Below, piece by piece: positions 39,941-52,491 of a DNA stretch of 64,000 nt (positions are counted from its first letter, which is position 1; every line of letters begins with the position of its first letter). Source of the stretch: Clonostachys chloroleuca (lineage: Eukaryota > Ascomycota > Sordariomycetes > Hypocreales > Bionectriaceae). Location: positions 11,346,001 to 11,410,000 of the forward strand of contig JBANAY010000004.1 of the NCBI GenBank assembly GCA_037952775.1. The letters are read 5' to 3'. Both the position numbers and the translations under genes were made by a program. Below the pieces are notes generated by a model, which saw only the letters and a list, made by a program, of their open reading frames with translations, was not told the DNA's origin and did not search any database.

Positions 39941-41505
39941 CTAGGACTGGAGGGCTCTCTGCATTGCATACGCTTGCCGAGCAGCCGTGGGCAATCCGGC
40001 CTCTACCTTGCCGCTGTCAATATCTAGCACTTCACTCGCCCAATCGCAGATTGTTGAAGCCAGTTCATCAATCTGTTCATCAGTATTGTAGGCATGCAAG
40101 ACTATTCTCACCCGGCTCTTGCCTTTTGGAACGACGGGGGATTGATAGGGGTAGGCGTTGAAGTTTCTCATTAGTAAGTGGAAGAAGAGGTATGTCTCGT
40201 GGCGTTCGCGCGTGAACAAGGGGACGATTTGCGTCTGAAACGGACGCCGTTCCCAGTCTTCGAGAGTGGGTATCGAGAGAATACCCTCATCAACTGCCTC
40301 GTCCCATACAGGGTTCTCGGTCAAAGCCGTAAGGAACCGCTTGATGTTACTTTGTAGTTTCTCCTGGGCCTGCGTATAAGAGAGGCGAGTCAGAAAACCG
40401 GAACATAACTGGAACAGCCAAAGAATAGTGGAAAGCAACTCCCCAAATAAGCCGTGAGAGGAACATCATCTTACCTCTTGCAATGCTCCACTGATCAATA
40501 GCTGGTAGCTAGCCCGAACGGAGCAAACAGTCGGAAATGATGGTGCACACGTAAATGTGAGAGACCGTGCATTATTCAGCATCATGGACCGGACAGTCTT
40601 CTTGCACATGATGACTCCTGATGATAGAGGAAGTTTGTTAGAATCGGTGAAACATGAGTTACCGGGGCATGAAACGTACCGCCGGTTGACCCCAACGCCT
40701 TGCTCACAGAATGGACTCGTATCGCGATGTCATCTTCCATGCCCAGGTATGACACCAGCCCACGCCCCTTGTCACCGACCACCCCGATACTGTGAGCCTC
40801 GTCCATGACGAATTGTGCATTTCCCAGAGGAAACTCTTCCTTGGCCACTTGGACCAGCTCACGGAGTTCGCAGACGTCACCTTCCATACTGTAAATGGAC
40901 TCGACGCAGATCAAAATGGAGCTTGTGCCGGCCACAAACTCCGGATGGTCTTTCTTGAGGCGCACCAAGACCTCACGGAGGCCGTCTGGGTCATTGTGGG
41001 GGAACGGAAGCCTATGCATCGCCATGCTAAGTTTGAAACCCTCGAAACTGCTTGCATGCACGAGCTCATCGTACACAAGCGCGTCCCCGGCGAGCGGCAC
41101 GCTGGAAAGAACGCCCAGATTCGCGGCATAGGCAGAGGCCACGATAAAGGCCGTCTCAGCGCCATGGAAGTCTGCAATTTCCTTCTCGACCTGGTTGATG
41201 TAGGGCGTGTTGCCGTACTGCAAGCGGGAGCCATTGGCGCCCAGACGAAAGTCTGGATGCTGCCCTAGCTCATCCAGAAAACGCTGACGCACCTTTCCAG
41301 AGTGATTGACGGCGAGGAAGTCCGACGTTGTCAAGTCAACAACCTCTTTGCCCCATTGGGGCTTGAGGTTGAGGAAGTATTGGGACTGGCGACGGACATC
41401 TAGGGCCTGCTCGAGGTTCCGATAGAATGCCGGCTCATCCTGCATGGAGGACCCCTTGAGACGGTGATCCTCCCCCCATTGCTTGTTGATCGTCTCGAAA
41501 TACAT
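39941..41505 (-). CDS. PLP-dependent alpha-oxoamine synthase (polyketide-releasing aminotransferase)
   Basis: Three exons on the minus strand (41,505-40,680, 40,617-40,475, 40,369-39,941) with GT-AG introns of 62 and 105 bp and matching phases give 465 aa. It belongs to the alpha-oxoamine synthase group of class II aminotransferases (8-amino-7-oxononanoate synthase, 5-aminolevulinate synthase, serine palmitoyltransferase). Visible landmarks are GSRLQYGNT, the PLP-ring contact DEAHSIGVVG, and SVSKALGSTGG with the Schiff-base Lys269. Enzymes of this group condense an amino acid with an acyl thioester and lose CO2, giving a 2-amino-3-ketone. Next to a PKS without a releasing domain, the likely role is to take the chain from the ACP, as Fum8 and SphA do in fumonisin and sphingofungin pathways. 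It is much shorter than Fum8. The amino acid used cannot be read from the sequence. No organelle signal is evident. Confidence 0.9.
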
Positions 41506-42377
41506 TTCTCTTTTTACAATTTATTTCAGGCTTCAGAAATTCAGGTTATGGGTGTGGGTGAGCTTTTGTGCAGAAGAGCAAAAAAGAAGAAGAAAGACAC
41601 AAGAGAGAGAGGAATCGACAACCCGTACGGCATGCAACATCTGCTCCACGGCCTTGACACTTATGGGTCTCATTTAGTGGCCGAGGGCGGTCTCATACAC
41701 ACATGTAGTGTATCGTGGGAGTATCTTCCAGGCTATTCCCCTTACCCTGGCGGGAAGGTAGTTCCGAACGAGCGCCGGTGGCCATGCATGTATGCCTCTG
41801 GCACAGGCCTCGGGGAATACAATGATCAATCACAATACCTCCTTGTCCAAAGACCAGGAGTAGACCAGGAGGCAACACTTGGCACTACTTGTTGGGTGCA
41901 TGATCCTTGGAGCTTGGCAAGTCAGATTTTCAGGCGGATGCCATGTCCGGTCATGCCCGTGGAACATTGTTGGCAACACCCGAGGGCAACACCAAAGTCC
42001 TTTTGTTGTTTGGGGTTGGTCGTTGAGTGGCATGATTGACAATGGTCTAATCAAGGTCGACCAGATGGGGCGCAAGGCACCCTTGTTAGATCACCGGGAT
42101 GGTCTTACCGGTTGGCTCAAAGCTTCAAAGTCATACTACCTACTACCAGGGCCATCGAGGGGTCCCTTTATCAGGAGAAGGACCTTTCGGGGCGGCCCGG
42201 CTTGGTCAGGGTGTCATCTCACTTTGTTACATGGAGTGTGCGCGCGCAGAGGCGAACACTCCCGTCATGGGCCATTGTAGACGACAGACTCTGAGATCTG
42301 AATTAATTGTACGTCTTCGCTTTTAATGGGTTCAAGAATGTGTCTTTCTCTTGCTCCAAGCCGGGGGAAGGCAAGGA
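41506..42377. other. Intergenic, promoter of the oxoamine synthase gene
   Basis: The 870-bp gap between the start of the oxoamine synthase gene and the 3' end of the MFS gene holds overlapping open frames without homology or codon bias. I see no gene, repeat or tRNA. Confidence 0.5.
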
Positions 42378-44114
42378 TTATCTATCTGATTCCTCAAAGC
42401 CCTGTCTCCCTACCTCTTCCCTCTCCAGCGTGAGCTCTTTGATCAAGAGAGAGGTTAAGAACCCCACCCCAGATAAGCATGTCATGGCGATCTGTATTGC
42501 CACAAAAGGTTTGCGGTAGGCATCAATAAGTTCCCTCATGAACTCTTCGTCCAAGTCTAGCATCCGCAGTGCAGGGATGAACTCGATGGCCTGGGTAGGG
42601 TTCTCCAAGATCTTAACGGGCTCAGGCAAGGTCCCCAGCTCTGCGATCGATTTTGCAAACACGGAGCTGAACACAGTCGATCCAATGCAGAGGCCAACAA
42701 GTGCACCGAAAATGCGGACCACGATGAGCGTCCCCACTGCGAGGCCCGTGTTATCGACATGCTCAACACTGGCTTGCATGGGGACCTGGCCTCCTGTAAA
42801 GACAATACCGATACCCATACCTAACAAGCACTGGAATGCATAAATCTGCGCTCGAGGTGTATTCTGGTCGATGAGGCAGAGAAGACCCATGAACAGGGTC
42901 AGGAGAAGCCAGCCAGACCACAAAAGCAGCCGGTAGCGGCGAGTCACCTCGATAATGATGGGAGCCACAAAGCTAAACACTACCGTGGCGACACACACTG
43001 GCAGAGTCGACTTGGCCGCTTGTAGAGGCTGTTCCAGATATACCGCCTGGAAGAGTAGAGGGAGATACTGAAGAGTCGTGTACATGATCGCTCCATGCAT
43101 AAAGCCGCTAACCAACGATGATATGCTGGTAATGTTGGTGAAGATGCGAAAAGGCACAATAGGCACGGCTGGGAATCTCCCCTCATAGAAGCCGAACCCC
43201 AGGAGAACCAACAGTCCGATGATGAGTGGTACAAACGTTCTCCATGATGCCCATGGGTATAAAGCCTCGGCCCAGCTAAGCGGCAAGGCCACCGCAGTGG
43301 CACCAGCGGCAAACAAGAGCATCCCGACCAGGTCCAAACGCCCAATCTTTTCCTGGAGACTCGTGGGCAGAGGACGCAGCCGGAGAAAGAAGATGAAGAT
43401 GACAAGGCCGACTCCCGCAAAGGGGAGGTTGATCCATCCAATCCACCTCCAATCGGCGTGATCTGCAAACAGGCCACCAATAATGGGGCCGAGCACCGTC
43501 CCCAAAGCCATGGCGCAAGCGACTATGGCCAAGTACACTGGACGCTCCTTCAAGCTTGTGATATCAGCGAGGATGATGTCTTGGAGCACGTAGAGGCCGC
43601 CTCCGCCGAGGCCCTGGATGAGGCGTCCCGCAATGAGGGTGGCCATGTTTTTGGCAACAGCAAAGACGATTGCACCGACAGCAAAGAGTGCCATCGAGAC
43701 GTGGAGCGGCGGCTTGCGCCCCAGAGTATCAGAAAGGCTGACATAGATGGGCTGCGTAACGGCAACGCCGAGCATAAAGGCGATTCCAGCCCAGAATGAC
43801 TCGAACGTAGTTCCATTAAGCTGGCTGGTGATGGTCTACGCAGATGGCAGACAAGTCAGCAAGTCAACGTCAACAACCGGGCTGTCCCCCGGCCAGGACG
43901 GCTCTCTACTCACTGGGAGCGCTACGGCAAGCGATGTGGCGTCCCAGGCGGTGATCAATGCCACCATACACAAGCCGAAAACCGCCAGGTAGAATGAGGG
44001 ACTCTTTCTGGACACTGTGGTCGTCGATGTAATGGCGGCGGCGACATCGGTTGCAGCCGCTTCAATCTGGGCCTCGTCGGCTGGATTGTGCTCCGGCTTG
44101 GTGATTGCCGCCAT
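42378..44114 (-). CDS. MFS drug/metabolite exporter, 14-helix DHA family
   Basis: Two exons (44,114-43,914 and 43,835-42,378) separated by a 78-bp phase-0 GT-AG intron within the first membrane segment, giving 552 aa. The start is the ATG at 44,112-44,114; the open frame reaches 36 bp further up but only from a GTG. After a polar N-terminus rich in Ala, Glu and Thr come many hydrophobic segments, consistent with 14 helices. Family motifs are visible: SDTLGRKP in loop 2-3 (motif A), GRLIQGLGGGGLYVLQDII (motif B region) and VLGPIIGGLFADH (motif C, typical of antiporters). It is a proton-driven exporter of the kind that removes a cluster's product and often gives self-protection. It is divergently transcribed from the PKS over about 600 bp, which suggests shared control. 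Confidence 0.9.
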
Positions 44115-44710
44115 TTCTTCCCTTTCTCGTTTCTGTAATTTGCCTGCCACCAGGTGAGCCAGAATTGATACCTAGATAGAAGTCGTCCAGACCCCTTTCT
44201 CAGAATGATGGAAGCGGGACCGACAGGCTTCGAGACGGGAGGGCGGGGTAAGGGATATCACTTGATGTTGGGGCTATCAGTGACTTGTGAGATCAAGATT
44301 TTTGCGTACTTGTACCTGTTTCCACGCCCTGCAGCATGCCCGTTGGACGACCGACAGATCCAAAGTCCCAATCATAAGAACAAAGGTGCCAGCAAAGCAT
44401 GGACCAGGTACCCAGGCAGAAGCGCTGCAACGGTGGCGTGTCAACACTGTGCGACCCTTGCATATGCATTCCTGTAACATGGCTATGACCAGACGCATGA
44501 TCCTGCGAGAAACGTAGTGGTATTGGGCCAAGAACAAGCCCGGCTCAAGCCGATGAACCAAACTCTTTAAAACATTTGGCGATCACTTTCGGAGTAAGCA
44601 TTCAACATATTAGTAACGCGTGGCAATACAATCTCGCCACTACCATAAGTTTGAAAGGCATAGCACGAAACTCTTTGGTGAAAAAATAAAAATTGTTAGA
44701 TCCTGGAAGA
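44115..44710. promoter_or_regulatory. Divergent promoter of MFS exporter and PKS
   Basis: About 596 bp lie between the MFS start (minus) and the PKS start (plus), so both promoters must overlap here. A TTTAAAA stretch near 44,564-44,574 and an A-rich stretch just before the PKS start could serve as core elements. No clear palindromic Zn2Cys6 site (CGG-n-CCG) stood out by eye. Confidence 0.5.
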
Positions 44711-47700
44711 ATGATTGACTCTGGCGGTAATCCCGACGCTGGCTATTCCAACAATGATTCTTTGGCGAGTACAGAAGATAGGTCCAGCAATGACTCTCGC
44801 ACAGATCCTTCAGTCAAGCCCATTGCCATCTGTGGCATGGCCTGCCGGCTCCCTGGCGGTGTCAAGAACCCACAAGACCTATGGGATCTGTTGATGGCCA
44901 AAAAGGACGCTCGGACTATGGTTCCAGAGACTCGCTACAACGTCGCGGGCTACCACTGGCCGACCAAGAAGCCAGGCCACACCATCACTAAGCATGGCTA
45001 CTTTCTCGACCCTGACGTCGACATTGGCGCCCTGGACACATCCGTCTTCCCTATGGCACGAGGCGAGCTAGAAGTCCTTGATCCTCAGCAGCGGTTGCTC
45101 TTGGAAGTATCCAGGGAGTCTATCGATGATGCTGGGGAGGTGAACTGGCAGGGGACGAATGTAGGCGTCTATGTAGGAACCTTTGGGAACGACTGGTATG
45201 ATATCTTGCAGAGAGATTCACAAAGATACGGTGCTTACTATATCACTACATCTCACGATTTCGGCGTGTCAAATCGGGTGTCCCACTTGATGGACTTACA
45301 CGGCCCAAGGTATGTTCGATCTGTCAACTTGTAAACGCCTGCGAAACGGTGAGGGAGAGTAGCTCACCTATGCGATTGTAGTATGACGGTTCGTACGGCT
45401 TGTTCTTCGAGCCTCGTAGCGCTGAACGAGGCTTGCGCAGCAATCGGCAAGGGAGATTGCTCGTCTGCCATTGTAGCCGGAACTAGCATCATCATGGCAC
45501 CGTCTTTGACGACCGACATGTCGGACCAGGGCACTTTGAGCCCAGACGGGTCCTGCAACACATTTTCCACCAAGGCGAACGGATACGCACGTGGCGAGGG
45601 CATCGTAGCGCTGTTTGTCAAGTCCTTGGATGACGCTCTCCGAGACGGTAACCCCATCAGATCGGTGATTGTTGGTTCAGCCACCAACGCCGACGGCAAC
45701 ACCCCCATGCTGGTGATGCCAAGCTCAGACGCGCAAGAAGCACTCATTCGCCGCGCGTACAGGACCGCAGGTATTGCCGAGTCGGATATCTCAAAAACTG
45801 GTTTCTTTGAGTGTCACGGTACCGGGACGCCCATGGGTGATCCAATTGAGACAACTGCCATCGCAAGGGTCTTTGGCGGCTCTGGCGGCATACATATAGG
45901 CTCTATCAAGCCAAATGTAGGACATGGCGAGGGTGTTTCCGGGTTGACTGCAATTCTCAAAGCTGTCTTGTCCTTAGAGAACCAGACAATTGCGCCCAAC
46001 ATCAAGTGCTCCCCCCTGAGTGACAAGATCCCTTTCGCCGAAGGTCAGCTCGTGGTGCCCACAGAAGCAATACCGTGGCCAGAAGGACGTTATGAGAGAG
46101 TCAGTGTCAACTCCTTTGGAATTGGTGGATCGAACGCCCATGTTATTCTCGATTCGCCACGGAGGTTCCCCGCCATCCAGTCACGACATGCTGGCTTGGG
46201 AAAGAGCTCCGCCAACGAGCCACACTTATTACTCTTGTCGGGTAGCAGTGACCGCTCATTGGAGAGCTTCTCAAAGAGACTCGAGGAATACGTCGAGAAC
46301 GGACCCGAGTCGTTGAACCTGAGAGATGTGGCATATACCATGGCCAGACGGCGGCAGCAGCTGAGCTTCCGCTCCTTTGCGGTCGGTACAAGGCATCAAC
46401 TAGGGAACCCTTCTCCTCCGCTTTCTAGTAAGGGATCCTCGCCATCTGTCATCATGGTCTTCACTGGGCAAGGGGCGCAGTGGCCGCAGATGGGACGGCA
46501 GCTACTACGGAGTAACAAGGTGTTCCGCGAGAAAATTCGATCCCTCGACAACCATCTCCAGGATCTAGGCTCCCCAAAGCCCGAGTGGAAAATCGAGGAC
46601 GAACTGCTCAAGCCCGCGAGAACGAGTAGAGTCAACCAACCCGAGTTCTCGCAGCCATTGTGCACAGCGCTCCAGATCGCCCTAGTCGACACGTTGACGT
46701 CGGTTGGAATCAGTCCTGCTGCTGTCGTTGGCCACTCGAGTGGCGAGATGGGAGCAGCGTATGCGGCCGGTGGTCTTAGTGCCAGGGAAGCCATCGTTGT
46801 GGCGTTCTACCGCGGCCTGGTATCGGCCAAGACAACCCGCGATGGGACAATGGCTGCTGTCGGGCTCAGCTGGAAGGAGACAGAAGAGTTTCTGTTGCCC
46901 GGCGTCGTCCTGGCTTGCGACAATTCTCCTCGAAGCGTCACTATTTCCGGGGATACGGAGCGAGTGAGCGAGGTATTGGCACGAATTAAACAAAAGCTCC
47001 CTAATACACTTACCAAGGCGCTCGAGGTAGGCAATGCATATCACTCGCACCATATGAAGGATGTCGGAGAAGAGTACTACAACCTCATGGTTGCCGCAGG
47101 AGTAGCCGGCTCAAAACCGTCACTGCCAGTGTACTCCAGTGTGACCGGTCAGGTCTTTGAGACGGATGGCTCAGCGAGTGGTGAAGGTGAAACATCGCTC
47201 TTTGGGCCGAGTTATTGGCGGTCGAACTTGGAATCCCCGGTACTGTTCAATTCTGCCGTGGTTAACATTCTGAAGCAGCCACCCGCGGGCGGAAGCGACA
47301 ATCTCGTCTTTGTGGAAGCTGGACCTCACTCGGCGTTGTCAGGTCCGCTACGTCAGATCTTGACCAGTCAGTCAAATACGGCACCGTATGTGCCCCTGAT
47401 GAAGCGGAAAGAGAACGCCGTGGAAACGCTCCTGAACGCAGTAGGTAAGCTCTGGACGCTCCATGTACCAGTCAACCTGTCTTCCCTTATACAGGACGGC
47501 AAATGCCTGCCGGACCTCCCACGCTACCCCTGGAATCACCAAAAGACGTACTGGAGAGAATCGCGAGTGGCATCGGAGTGGCGGATGAACTCGAATCCCT
47601 GCCACGACCTTCTAGGTCTCAAAGTGCCAGAGAGCACGACTGTCGAGCCCGTCTGGAGGAACCTTCTCCATCTCGATAACGCGCCCTGGATCCGCGACCA

Positions 47701-50700
47701 CCGGATCCACGAAGATATTGTGTTTCCGTTCACCGGCTACGTCGCCATGGCCTCCGAGGCAGTCGCTCAAATTACGGGAAACCGGGAATCCGTCGAGCTC
47801 CGCCGCGTAAGCGTCAACACCGCACTTGTCATCCGCGAGGGGGCACCGACCGAGATAGTGACGACACTTCGCCGCCATCGCTTGACGACGTCCCAGGAGA
47901 GTCGGTGGTGGGATTTCTCTATCACGGCCCACAACGGACATGCGTGGACGAACCACTGCTTCGGACAGGTGTCGGCTTCTCCCCAACCCTCGCGGCCCGA
48001 CGATGAGAGCGTACTAAATGACACAAGCACACCTCACGAGGTGAATGTGCGTCAGTGGTACGACCGGGTGAGTCGCGGAGGGCTACGCTACGGACACCAT
48101 TTCAGGTCCCTCGAGGAGATCAGGACAAGCGCGGCCGGCCCAGAGCATCTAGGAGTGGCAAAGATGAAGAACAACTGGCATGGGGACGAAGACAGATACC
48201 ACTTGCATCCCGTGGTGCTCGATTCCCTCTTCCAGCTCGTGGGGGCGGCGGCCCACCACGGGTTCACACACGCATACAGCCCGGCTGTGCCTGTCAGCGT
48301 AGGCCACATTGCCATATCGCGCTGCTCGGTCGATGATCTCACTCTTACAGTGTCCTCGAAGCAAGTCGGCGGTAGTATCGCTGCCGACGGAGCTTGCATC
48401 GCCGGATCACATGTCGTCATGCGTGTCTCCAACGCAAGCTTTTCTCCTTTGAACACGGCCGATGCCGGCGCTGATTCCGCCCTTTCCAAGACCGCACGGT
48501 CAAGTTGGATTTGCCACATAGACTTCATGGATGCCAATACCTTGGCCAAGCCGACAAGAGACAACTCGGCATACTTTGAAGCGTTGGAGGACATGGCGAC
48601 CACAGCCGTCTTGCTGTGCCGACGGTCTCTTTCCGAGAATGGCGCACCTCAACCCCCAACAACACACGTCCAAAATTATGTCAAGTGGATTCAGGACTGT
48701 CACCTTGCAGAAACCCATGATGCCGATGACCTACGTGTTCGCTTTGCGGAACTCCACGACTCGCTCCGAGATGGTGCGGCGTCTCATGCCGCCATGGCCG
48801 TGGCCAGGATTTGCGACAACATAGTACCGCTTGTCTCGGGCCAAGCCCAAGTTTCGAGTATTTTGAACGAAGACGGACTGTTGGATAAGGTATACCAGTT
48901 TCTTGGAAGTTATGACGTATCTCCGTTGCTCCAATGTTTATCGCGCATGCAACCCAATCTCCGGATCCTCGAGCTCAGGTCCGACACGGCCCCGGCAGTC
49001 AGCAGTGTCGTCGGCGCTCTCCAGGATCCGGATGGACAGCCTCTCTACTCCCGGTATGTCTACGCGGATAGACAGACTGTGACTACCAGCGATATACGTG
49101 ACCGTCTCAAGGGAATTCCTAATCTCGAATTTGCCAATCTGGACATTAGCAGAGATCCCATGGCCCAAGGCTTCAAAGAGCAGCAGTTTGACTTGATTCT
49201 TGCTGCTGGCGTTCTCCATTCTACTCCGAGCCTCCACCACAGCTTGCGACATATACACCAGTTGTTGAGTCCGGACGGACGCCTCATCCTACAACAGCCA
49301 CGGGAGGGGTTGTGCTGGCTCAAGTTAGTTCTCGGGTTACTGCCTGGGTGGTGGCGCGGTGTCGAGGATAATCGAGTGGACGAACCTTACGTGGATGTAA
49401 AGCGATGGGAGAAGGAACTACTGTTGAGCGGATACCGGGGCTTGGACGCTGCCGTGTCGGATTCCCCTGGCTCCATGAGCCTCTGTACAGTGATGGTGGC
49501 GAGGCCGCAACCTAGGACTGCCCCAACAAGACAGGTTATGGTGCTAATGAGTGAAGCTAATCTAGAAACTAAGAGGCTACCGCTGGAGACATCGTTGGAG
49601 TCTCTAGGAATACAGACTTCACGGTGCACTTTGAATGACCGGCCAATACCAGGCCAGGATATCATTGCGGTTTTGGAGACAGACGAGCCATTCTTTGCCG
49701 GAATAGACGCCGAAACATTTGAAAAGTTCAACAAGTGGATTGGCAACTTTGAAGGCTCAAGCTCAGGCATCCTTTGGATCACCCGGGTTTCGCAGATACA
49801 ATGCAAAGACCCTCGGTTCGCTCTCGTCACTGGTCTAGCCCGCACCATCCGCTCCGAAATGGGCATCGACTTTGCCATCTGCGAAGTCGACGACCTGGAC
49901 TCTGCATCCGGTGCAGAGATGGCCGCCCGTGTTTGCCGTAGGTTCCATGAGCGTGATCCGGACCTGAGCCAGGACCTCGAGTTTGTCATCTCAGGCGGTG
50001 TTGTACGTGTCGGCCGCTTCTTCCCTCAACCACCGCTCTCAAAGACGCTGGACAATGGGGAATCCTCAGACGGGCACATTGCGCTCAGCATTGGTCATCC
50101 AGGGAGAATCGACTCGTTGGCTTGGGAGCAACGCCGGTCAAAACAACTGGGAGATTTCGAGGTTGAAATCGACGTCCGCGTCGTTGGCTTGAACTTTCGG
50201 GTTAGTCACCTTGCAGAGCAGCTACATTCACACCACGGTTTGCATGACTAACCAATTGCAACAGGATGTTCTAGAGGCCATGGGAATCATTGGGGTCGTT
50301 GAGACAGAGCGACGGTTTGGGCTCGAAGCAACTGGAGTCGCTAAACGTGTCGGCCGGCAAGTCACAAAGGTCTCTGTAGGAGACCGAGTCCTCGCCATGG
50401 GCACAGGTGCCTTCTCGACTGCCTTCACCACCTCGGAGATGCTCTGTCACAAACTTCCTGACAATCTTAGCTTCGCCGACGGAGCAACAATGGTTATTGT
50501 CTTCCTGACCGCGATTTATGCTTTGATACATACTGGCCGTCTCCAAAAGGGCATGGTGAGTAACGCGTCCTCAAAACATACCAAGTCTAAGCTTGTACCT
50601 AACGCTCTTTTGTACTCGCTTTTAGTCTGTCCTCATTCACAGCGGGTGCGGCGGTGTCGGCCTCGCCTCACTCCAAATTGCACATATGCTCGGCGCCCAA

Positions 50701-52491
50701 GTTTATACAACCGTTGGAAGCGAAGAGAAGGTAAACTATCTTATGAAAGCCTTTGGCTTGCCTCGAAATCGCATATTTTCCTCACATAGTGAGAGCTTTG
50801 TACATGATATCCTCCGGGAAACTCAAGGAAAGGGAGTAGACTTGGCTTTGAATTCCCTCTCCGGAGAGCTCTTGCATGCGACCTGGCGTTGTGTCGCAAA
50901 ATGGGGCACAATGGTGGAAATTGGGAAGGTCGATCTGCTCGGTGCAGGCAAGCTGGACATGGACATGTTCCTTGGTAGCCGCTCTTACTCTTGTTTCGAT
51001 CTTCGCCAGATGGCAGAAGAGCGACCGCAGATGATCAGCCTGTATGTTCTTCCCCTGATTATAACCCCATTACCTGGTCAAGTACTGACAAACACTGTCT
51101 TGGTCTTTCGCAGTCTATTGAGCGAGATGACCACCTACTATGAGCAACGCAAAATTCGGCCTATTCCTCAATCAGCGAAATTTCCCGCAGGCAAAGTGGA
51201 AGCTGCCTTTAGAGAAATGCAAAAGGGGCAACATATCGGCAAGATCCTTGTCTCTCTCTCTGGAGATACCACAAATGGGGAAAACGACATTAGTATCAAC
51301 TACCCCGTGGGCAACAAGGCTGACCATCATCTACACCTCGATCCAGCAGCCACGTACCTCCTCATTGGAGGCCTCGGAGGACTAGGCCGCTCCGTTTCCG
51401 TTTGGATGGTACAACACGGAGCACGATATCTGACCTATCTGTCCCGCCGCGCTGGTAGCGACCCTGAACATGGCAAGTTTGCGCTCGTGCTAGCAAGCAT
51501 GGGCTGTTCGGTGCAATTTGTTCAAGGCAGTGTTGCCGAGAGGGAGGACGTGGTTCGTGCGATTCACGGCGCGTCGAAGCCAGTAAAAGGTATCCTACAT
51601 TTAGGCATGGTTCTCCGAGACCAATCGTTCCAGCGCATGACCCTCAACGACTGGAATGATGCTACCAAGCCCAAAATTGATGGAGTGTGGCACCTTCACC
51701 AAGAATCGGTTGACCAAGGGCTAGAGCTGGATTTTATGATACTATTCAGCTCACTCTCCGGGATCCTAGGGCAGCCGGGCCAAGCCAACTACGCTGCTGC
51801 AAATACTTTCCTTGATGCATTTGCAAAGTACCGGAAGAGTATGGGTCTGCCGGTAACAACACTGGACATTGGAGCCATGGAAGGCGTTGGATATCTGGCT
51901 CAAAACGAAGAGCTTCTGAAAAAGATGAAGGGCACTGGTTGGAATCCAGTTCAAGAAGAAGAGTTACTCCGCGTGCTTGGGTCGGCCATGTTGCCATCTG
52001 CTAATCTCAAGTCCAAAGAAGTCTCAACAGACCCATGGGCACCTATATTGGACAGGGACACCATACTCGTTGGGCTTTCACCTAGCAGCACCAGCAGCGC
52101 TTCGCGCTTCAGCAAGGATGCGAGAATGATTGCTCTCCTGAATAGGGGGCAGGCAAGCCTTGGTGCAGGATCGGATAGCACCGACCACCTACAAGCGTTC
52201 ATGGCCCAAGCGAAGAGTGACCCTTCCCTATTCACCAAGCCTGGGTCCGCAGAGATGCTAGCACGCGAAATTGGCAAGAAGTTGTTTGCGTTGCTCTTGA
52301 AGCCGGATGACGAGCCCTCCTTAACAGCGGGCCTAGCTGAGCTTGGTCTAGACTCTCTGATTGCGGTAGAAATGCGAGCGTGGTGGAGGCAGGTCTTTGG
52401 GCTAGACATTAGCGTACTTGAGATGCTGGCCATGGGCTCACTGGGTGCAATGGGTAGAAAGCTGGCAGAGCAGTTGGCTAATGACCAATAA
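44711..52491 (+). CDS. Highly reducing polyketide synthase, KS-AT-DH-cMT-ER-KR-ACP
   Basis: Five exons: 44,711-45,309, 45,382-50,200, 50,265-50,555, 50,626-51,041 and 51,114-52,491. Introns are 64-72 bp, GT-AG, phases agree, giving 2,500 aa. The start is the first ATG, since the frame upstream opens only with TTG. KS (about 37-455) has Cys207 (in TACSSS), His345 and His381. AT (556-873) has GHSSG with Ser652 and YHSHH. DH (939-1220) has His973 and Asp1147. The cMT region (1270-1570) keeps FDLILAAGVLH, but its SAM site reads LELRSDTA instead of a Gly-rich loop, so it is probably inactive. ER (1772-2087) has GCGGVG; KR (2119-2304) has GGLGGLG and Tyr2268; the ACP has Ser2456 in LGLDSL. No thioesterase, reductase or condensation domain follows, so release must be in trans, most likely by the oxoamine synthase. 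Expected product is a highly reduced linear chain. Intron 4 is 72 bp and open in frame. Confidence 0.95.
45310..45381 (+). other. PKS intron 1
   Basis: GTATGT donor and TTGTAG acceptor, 72 bp, phase 2. Splicing places Ser-Met-Thr just before the active-site TACSSS motif, as in related fungal KS domains. Confidence 0.9.
50201..50264 (+). other. PKS intron 2
   Basis: GTTAGT donor and CAACAG acceptor, 64 bp, phase 0. Splicing joins the ER start VVGLNFR to DVLEAMG, matching the family's conserved block. Confidence 0.9.
50556..50625 (+). other. PKS intron 3
   Basis: GTGAGT donor and TTTTAG acceptor, 70 bp, phase 0. Splicing restores the SVLIHSGCGGVGLA nucleotide-binding block of the ER domain. 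Confidence 0.9.
51042..51113 (+). other. PKS intron 4 (in-frame, no stop)
   Basis: GTATGT donor and TCGCAG acceptor, 72 bp. The length is a multiple of three and it has no stop in frame, so both spliced and retained forms would be translated through. The spliced form matches the usual ER end. Confidence 0.8.

Noticed and set aside
41464..42039. 191-aa open frame on the plus strand
   Set aside because: Overlaps the start of the oxoamine synthase gene antisense, has no homology I recognise and no codon bias.
43458..43799. 113-aa antisense frame in the MFS gene
   Set aside because: Shadow of the MFS coding strand.
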